The notes under the pieces were generated by a model. That model searched no databases, was not told the DNA's origin, and saw only the letters and a program-made list of their open reading frames with translations. A stretch of 48,577 nucleotides of DNA, taken from assembly GCA_051878315.1 (NCBI GenBank), contig JBJEJW010000045.1, positions 1 to 48,577 of the forward strand, read 5' to 3'. Shown here piece by piece: positions 30,001-39,000 of the stretch; positions within the stretch are counted from its first letter, which is position 1, and each line of letters starts with the position of its first letter. The translations under genes and the position numbers were made by a program. This DNA comes from W0P28-013 sp051878315. GTDB lineage: Bacteria > Bacteroidota > Bacteroidia > Bacteroidales > Paludibacteraceae.

Positions 30001-33000
30001 GAATCCGACACCACCTTTACGGTTACCATCTATGCCAAACCTACCGATTTGACAATCAATGGCATACAGGGTATTGATGCTATGGATTCTGTTTGTGTTG
30101 GTTCATCGAAACAGTTGTCGGTAATGCCGATAAATGGTTCGTCGCTCACACGCGCAACATACAATTGGACAGGTGTTGGCATTGCCGATCCGACTGCAGC
30201 CACGCAGACTATCACGCCGGATGTGGCCGGCATCGAGCCTTATAGTTGCCAAATTACACTTCCGGGTGGTTGCGACACTACTGTGATGATCAAATTAAAG
30301 GCTGTTCCGCTGCCCGATTTGTCGGTATGCAAGGACACCACTATCTGCTCGGGTGGCACGGCTATACTGTATCTGACATCGAAGAATAACTGCCCGGCCG
30401 GCACAACTATTGTGTGGACAAGCACCGGCGGCGGTGGTGGCAGTGGCGATACAATTTACGTCAGTCCTACAACCACAACTACTTATACCATCACGGCCAA
30501 AACACCGACACCGCTCGAATGTTCGCAAACGGCAACGGTTACCGTGAATGTGATACCGATACAAACGCCGGTTGTAACGCCGACGCCAGTGCTCCTATGT
30601 TTGGATGCAGGCGGTGTAAGTGAGGTGGACTTGACACTTTCGACGCCTGATATTGACTCCGAAGGTCGAGCGTATAAAGAATTCAAATGGTACACATTAG
30701 CAGACCCGACAACTATATTGGGTACGGCAGCTGTCGTCACCGTGCCGAAAGCCTCGATTACTGCTTCGCAAACATACGTTGTGGAGGTTACCACACAAGA
30801 GGGCTGTGTAGGTCTGGGCCAAGTGGAGGTGCCTGTGAGCGCTAAACCGTCCGTTTCTATCAAAGGCGAGGACAAAGTGTGCTTCGGCAAGTCGTTGGTA
30901 CTGCAAGCCGAAAGCCCGATAAATGTGGCACGTTACGAATGGACAACAAATGTAAGTGCAACGCCATTTGCAACGACACAGAGCGTTACCGTATTCCCGA
31001 CGGCTACGGAAAACACATATTATCTGACGGTTTATAATGATAACGATTGCTCGTTCGAGGTGAACCCGGGACACGCTGTAACCATATTGGATGCGCCAAA
31101 TCCGACGATTACGCCTGATCACAATCCGATTTGCGAAGGCGATGATGTAACGCTTACTGCATCTGATCTTAACGGTGGCAGTTGTACCGTTGTGTGGGAC
31201 GATGGATCTACCAATCCGGTACGCATTATTCGTGGCTTGACCAATACCACTACTTACAGCGTAACCATGACTAACCAAAACGGTTGCGCCGAAAAGGTTG
31301 AGTATACGGTAACTGTGAATCCGCTGCCGAAACTGAAAATAACCGGTAATACGCAGGTTTGTGTAGGCGATTCGGTACTGTTGAGCGTAACCGATGCCAA
31401 TGGTGTGGCCAACAAATACAGTTGGACAGGCGGCACTTGGAAAGAGGCTACCGACCAAGGTTCGGTGGATAACAGCAAAGTTTGGGTTTATCCGACTGAT
31501 ATTTCCAATCCTACCTCATATTGTGTAACCTCGGTTGATGTAAACGGCTGTAATGGTCCGGAGGTTTGTCACGAGATATTGGCCTACTCCAAACCGATAG
31601 CCAAGATTAACGGCAAACAGATGGCCACCGACACGATATGTGTGGGCGAAAGCCTGATACTGACGGCATCGGGTGGTACCAAATACAAATGGAGTACTAA
31701 CGCCGAATCGGAACAGATAACTACACCGGTTTACAATGCGCCGACATCGACTTTAGCAGGACAACAGCAGTCATACGTCTTCTGGGTAGATGTGTACAAC
31801 GAGGCCAACTGCGTAGAGCGCGACTCTATCTGGATAAAAGTGGCGGCCAAACCGTTGGCATCTATCACTGTTGGAGGTTCCGGCGCAACGACCGTTTGCG
31901 AAAATGACGCCGTAGTCTTACAAGGCTCTGCAAATGCTGTGGCTAATACTCCGGCCGGTACTTACCACTCGTATATGTGGACGAACAACACAGGCGAACC
32001 TATCAATAATCCGAATCAAAAGGACATTACCGTAAATCCGACCAAAACGACCACCTATTATTTGACGGTAACTGACAACGAAACCGGTTGCGAACGCACC
32101 GAACAACAGATTATTAACGTTAATCCGTTGCCGATAGTAAGTTTTGCCGAAACCGATACGGTTATTTGTGAAGACGATGTATTGCATTTGAGCATCGATG
32201 GTGATGTAACCAATTATGAAATTACTTGGGAAAAACTGAAAGGTGGTGTTAGTCAGCCTGCCGATGCTGCTGCTTGGAAAGGTTTGACTGATATTTATGA
32301 TGCGCCCGAACAGAGCGATTACATATATCGCGCTCATGTTACGGACAAATACACATCGTGCGAACGCGTTCTCGAACACAAATTGAAAGTAAATCGTGTT
32401 CCGAAACCGGCCATTCAACTCACTTCGAGTGCCGATACGATATGTCAAGGTCTAACCATTGATCTGAAATTGACATGTGATAATCTATCTCAACAACACT
32501 TATTGTGGGTATTGAGAGTTGGTGCCGATACCATTAACGTGAACTCCGCTCCATCAACCATCTCGGTAAGTCCGCGTCAAACGACTATCTACACGTTAGA
32601 GTTGCGCGATTCGATCAGTGGGTGTGTACGCTCGTTCGACAAAGAAATTGTGGTTTTGCCACTGTCGCAGGTAGATGTGCCCGAAGCCGATAATCAGACG
32701 ATTTGCGAGGACGACCTCTATCGCTTGACGGTAACCGGTGTCGCCGATACCGATGCCTTAAATTGGACGAAAAATGGTTCTTCGCAAAGCAGTTGGAATG
32801 ATAAAACAACCATCGAAGAGTATCCAAAAGCAGGTTACCATGAATACATGGTGCGTGTCACCAACAAAAACGGTTGCGATACCACTATTACGCGCAAGTT
32901 GACTGTAAACAGCGTGCCGAAACCGTCTATCAACTTTATCAGTACTGTAACGGATACGCTTTGCCAGGGCGAAACCGTAATAATGGAAGCAAAAAATTCG

Positions 33001-36000
33001 CTGGATATATGGACGACAGCCACCTATACATACGCATGGTTGCATGGCAATGACACGTTGGTACGCAATAATAGGCAACTCTCCGTAACGCCCGAAACTA
33101 CAAACACATACACATTTGTCATTACTGACCGCGCATCGGGTTGTACACGTCGTGTTGATACCACCATTGTGGTGCATAATCGTCCGAAAGTTCAGCTGAA
33201 CGATGCTCCGACACAAATTTGCGCCGGCGATAGTTACACGCTCGAACTGACAGGCTTACAAAACGGCGAAACCGTTGTGTGGGAGAAATACGACCAATAT
33301 AATTCTCTGTTGGCTAAACATGAGGATGGCCGTACCATTTTTGCTGACAATCCGACTATTGGCGAATATGCCTATTATGCCACGGTTAAAAACGGTCATT
33401 GTGATACTACGATTATGCGCAAACTGACTGTAAATAGTGCACCAATGCCGCAAATATCGTTCGCTATGGGTACCTCGGATACTATCTGCGAGGGTGAGAA
33501 TGTTGTTTTGTACGGTTCGCACGACGACGGTAGTTATGATTTCTCGAAATACAGCATGACATGGTTGCGAAAGACAGCCACCACGCTTGATACATTGTTG
33601 ACGAACGACCGTCAGTTGACGCAATATCCGCAGCAGACCACTACCTATATGTTGGCCGTAACCGACGTGGCATCGGGCTGCACCAACATAGTGGATACTA
33701 CAGTGGTTGTTAAACCGCGTCCATCTGTTAAATTGGTGGTGTCGTTGCCGACCGGCTCGGCCTCGAACACTATCTGCTTGGGCGATTCTATCACATTGCA
33801 GATAGTTGATACGGTAGCAGGTACTACCAATGGATTGAAAGCACAATGGAAACGCAATGGCATATTGTTATCCGAATGGAACGATAAATTCGAGATATTC
33901 AACTACAAACCAAGTGCCCCCGAAAGTTACGAGGTAACTGTAAGCAACGACAAATGCCCCATTATTTTGACATACAATTTAAGTGTCAATTATGTGCCTG
34001 ACCCGGCAGTGGAACTGCGCAGTGGTGCTGTTGTCAACTGTGAGGGTACACGCGTCGAATTAGGTGGTAAATATGCCAAAGAACCGGGATTTGTGTACGA
34101 ATGGACTTCGAGTACTGCCGGTGAGGTGATTGCCGATGCTACCAACAAGGATATTGTGGTTTATCCGAACACGACGACCACATACACCTACACGGTAACC
34201 GATACGGTAACAGGTTGCTCGCGTTACGATACTATTCAGATTGTTGTGAACAAACGACCGAAAGTAACGCTACGTGTCGATTATCCTGATGGTGCCGACG
34301 GCAACAAGATTTGCCAAACCGAGGCGGTTACACTTACCGTAGCAGGCGAAACTGCCGGTGTTACTACCGAATGGTATAAAGATGGTTTACCCGAAGCCGC
34401 TTGGGCAGATAAATTATCGGTAGTCGATGTGCCTGACGTTTCGACGAAGTACTCGGTTATTGTGCGCAACACAAATTGCGAATTACAACTCGATACATCT
34501 ATTGTGGTAAATCTTGTTCCCGACCCGAGTATTCACATTGTTTCCGGTTCGAAAACTATATGCGAAGGTCAACAACTTGAAGTGGCTGCCATGATTGCGC
34601 AGGATAGCAGATATAATTACAAATGGACATCGAGTAACAAGAACGAACGCTTTACCGACGCTACGTTGCCGAACCAAATAGTCAGACCGACTACCACAAC
34701 GACTTATACTTACACGGTAACCGACCCGCTGACAGGTTGCTCGCGCTTCGACACACTGCGCATCATAGTGAACCTGAAACCGGTAGTTACCATGGAAATA
34801 AGTTTGCCTGCTACAGCCACCGCCGATAGCACCATTTGTGCCGGCGAGGCCATCACGTTGCGCGTGCTGACACCCGATGTTGGAACATTGTATACCACGT
34901 GGTATGCCAATAATGTGGAACAACCACAGTGGGAGAATATGATGGAAATAGTGAATGTAACGCCTGACGAAACGACAGACTACCGTGTCGAGGTGAGCAA
35001 CGGCAATTGTACGGCCTCTCCGCTCGAACAGCGCGTGAAAGTGCTTGGCGTCCCCGACCCGAGTATCACTATCGACAAAGGTTTGCAAACTATGTGTGAA
35101 GGCGAACAGTTGATACTGAAGGCTGTATCGCCGCAGCAACCTGGATTTGAATACCAATGGTTGTCGAGCACGGCATCCGATGTGATTAGCAATCCTACTG
35201 CCCAATCGATCACTGTTTATCCGACGGCTATCACCACCTACTCGTATATGATAACCGATCCGACGACAGGTTGTGTGCGTGTAGGCCAAATCGAAATCAA
35301 CGTCAACAAAAAACCGAATGTGCGCTTGGTTGACGGCAACAATAATTTGGCGAAAGATACACTCATCTGTGGCGGCGAAACGGTAACATTCCGTGTCGAT
35401 GGCGACTTGACCAATCTAATATTTGAATGGTATAAGGACGACAAGATGGAGTTGGAAATGTCGTCGCGTTACACCGATATGCCGGCAGTTGATGCTAAAT
35501 ATCATGTTATTGTAACTGATACAACGACCGGGTGTAAGACTGCTATTGGCGAGTTGGGTTGCAAAGTGGCGGTCAATGTGATGCCGGCTCCGGCTATCGA
35601 AATTGTCGGTACAGGTATTGATAACCAATTATGTAAAGGCGAAAGCATTACATTGAAAGGTACAGAAGACCAGCCGCACAACGAAAACGAATATATTTAT
35701 CAATGGTACGAAGGAGGCCGACCGCTGAGCAAATATGGTTATGACCAACAGATAACCGTAGCGCCGACGGCCACAACCACCTACATTTACAAGGTTACCA
35801 GCATCGCAACCGGTTGCGAGCGCAGTGCCGACACAACCATTTATGTGTACAACCGTCCGCAAGTGGTGCTCGAGAAATCGATGAACGAGGGCGAAACCTA
35901 TTGTGCCGGCGACCCGATTACTCTGTCTGTGAAGACGTTAGATGGCACTAACGATGAGGATTTGAAGTACCAGTGGTTGCGCAACAATGAAGTGCTTGCC

Positions 36001-39000
36001 GAGACATCGGCTACGTTGGTCGATAAACCGATGGGTGCTGTGGATAACTTGAATGACACGGTTTACAACTATGCGGTTGTAGTGCAAAACAAACATAGTC
36101 TGTGTCAAGCTGACCCGACCAATTTGACATTCTCGGTTACTGTCAAACCGCTACCCGTGCCGACTATCAGCGTGTACGACAACAACGGTACACCGATCAC
36201 GGCATCCGATGTGATTTGTCCTAACCGTGATATTCGTTTGCAGGGTACACACTTGTCCGGTAAATTGTTCGAATATATTTGGTATTCGCAGAACGAAGAA
36301 GACATTGCGCCTACCGACAAACCGAACGAAGTTTGGGTTTCGCCGGCGACTACTACCACTTACACACTGACGGTGCGTAACGTAGAAACCGGCTGCGAAC
36401 GCAGTACCACGACAACCATCAATGTATTGCCCGTACCGAATGTAGTAATAACATCGTCGGCCAAGGTAGTTGACGGTAAATCGGTGGCTTGTGTCAACGA
36501 TCCGGAAATAACACTGAAAGTAGTGGCTGCCGATGGCTCCGATTTGGATATGAAACAATATGTATTCTATTGGTACGAAAATGGCAAAGATATAGGTAAG
36601 AGTGCCGAAATTATAGTAGAAGCTACCGAAGCATCGACACGCACTTATACTGTCGAAGTAGTCAACCGTGGAACATTGCAGTGTCCGGTTACGGCTACAC
36701 ACCAAGTAGAAGTGATGGAAGCGCCCACTACCGTTACTATCGATGCCTATGTGGACGGCGTAGTTTTGCCTGAAGGTAGTTTCGTCTGTGCCGGTTCTGC
36801 TGTTACGCTTGAAGCCAAAAAACAGCCGAATATGACGTACGAATGGCGCGATAATTGGGGAACCATCTACACCGAAAATAACAAGCAAACGTTTGAGGTG
36901 TATCCGCAGAAGACAACCACTTACACGGTGAAAGTAACCAATATGGCCGGTTGTTCGTACGAGGTTTCGCGTCAGATATTGGTTAATTCGTTACCAACCG
37001 TTACGGTTTCGGGTATTAAGACGTTCTGTCTGGAAGAAGTGGGTAATACCTTCACTTTGACAGCGACTGCTAATCCGTATAGTACGAAAAATACCGAAAT
37101 CGTATGGACATACCAAGTAAATGGTGGCACGAATACCTATACGGGAACGTCGCTCGAATTTGCTCCGCAAACCACAGGCGAATTTGTCTTCACAGTTGTG
37201 GCACGTCATACGGCCAACGGCATTACTTGCGAATCTGCTCCAGCTACGCATATAGTCAATGTGGCAGGTGTGCCGCAAGTGGGTTTGTCCGATATTAAAA
37301 TAGTGTCGTCGCAGAATGGTCAAGCCTGCATCAATACGCCTATAGAATTTGAGGCTACGCCCGGTTACACCAAATATGTATTCGGTAAGACCGATGGTGT
37401 TATCTACACGCCTATACAGGAGAGCGATTTGAATACATGGAATACAATTCAAACCGTTGAAGGTACGTGGATGTACTATTGCGACTTCTACAATGCAGCC
37501 GGTTGTCGTACACGGCAAACCGTTACGGTGAAAGTGAATCCGCTGCCCGATGCCATCACCATCACAGCAGCAGGTACCGAAACTTACAACTATGTTGCCA
37601 ATAAGGAGATAACCATCTGCGAAGGCGGTAATGTAACGCTGACGGCCGATGCTTCGGGCGACGATAATGTTTACTCTTGGAAAGACACCGATGGTAAGGT
37701 TTGGGGTACGGCGAAAGCGGTAACCGTCGATCCAAAACTGACTACCGAATATCAACTGATAGTAACCAATGCCAGCGGTTGTCAGGTTTCGGGTAAATTC
37801 ACTGTCAAGGTTATCCCGATGGACAAACTGACCGTGACAGCCAACAAGACAACAGATACATACGAGATTTGCCAAGGTTCGACCGACAAAATCGCATTGC
37901 GTGTCGAAGGCTCTTCGTCGAGTTACTACGATTGGTATTCGTCATTGGGCGAAAAACTCACCAACCAACCGTCGAGTATCGTAATCCCGGCTCCGACGCA
38001 GGATGTCGAATGGTTTGTTTCGGTAACGTCGAGTGCCAATGCTAATGGTACTAATTGTAAGAGCATCGCAAGTGTTAAGATTGATGTTATACCATTGCCT
38101 AATAACGCTACGGGTAGCATACTTGTCGAAAACGGTTCGCAAACCGTTTGTGCAGGTGCCACCGTCGTACTCGTAGGCGAGCAAGTCGATGCTGTAACCT
38201 ATCGTTGGAGCACGGGCGAAATCAAGCCGCAAATTTCGGTAGTGATTCCGAATTTCGTTAACGATACGACTGTGGAATATTGGGCTATCGGACGCAATAG
38301 TTTGGGTTGTGAAAATACGGCGGATACCATGCGCATCACGCTGAATGTGAAACCTGAACCCGAACCGAAAGTTGTTAGCCCGACTGTTTGCTACGAGAGT
38401 CAGCCATTGCGTCTCGAAGCGGCCGATAAAGGCTTGACTTATCGTTGGTACGATGAAAACGGTACTGAAATATCGCGCAAATATTATTGCGAAATTACGC
38501 ATGACGAAGCCGGTATCTATACCTACAAACTGACAGCCATCAACAATGCCGGTTGCGAAGCGACCATCTCGGTGGTAGTAACGGTAGTGCCGTTCAAAGC
38601 CAATCCTGCCGGTTTGACTTATCTCTGCTCGGGCAGTTCGTCGCAGATTTGGGTCGATGGATGTTCGTTGGCCGAAGGATATCAATTCCGTTGGACCTAT
38701 GCCGGTAACATCATCAGTACGTCCGATACAATAACGGTATCGGCACTCGGTACCTATTTCGTCGAAGTGATTACGCCGTGGATGACCTCCGATATGACCA
38801 CTTTCGAGGTGAAACAGAGCGAAACGCCGGCCGTTAAGTTCGGTACGCCTAATCCAACGTGTCAAGGTGATAGGTTTGTAAATTTGCCGTACACCATCAT
38901 TGGCGGTAACCCGACAAGTTATTCGCTGTTGTTCGATGCATCAATGCACGAACTTGGCTTCGTCGATGTGATGGATGCAACCATGACAAGTGGTTATATA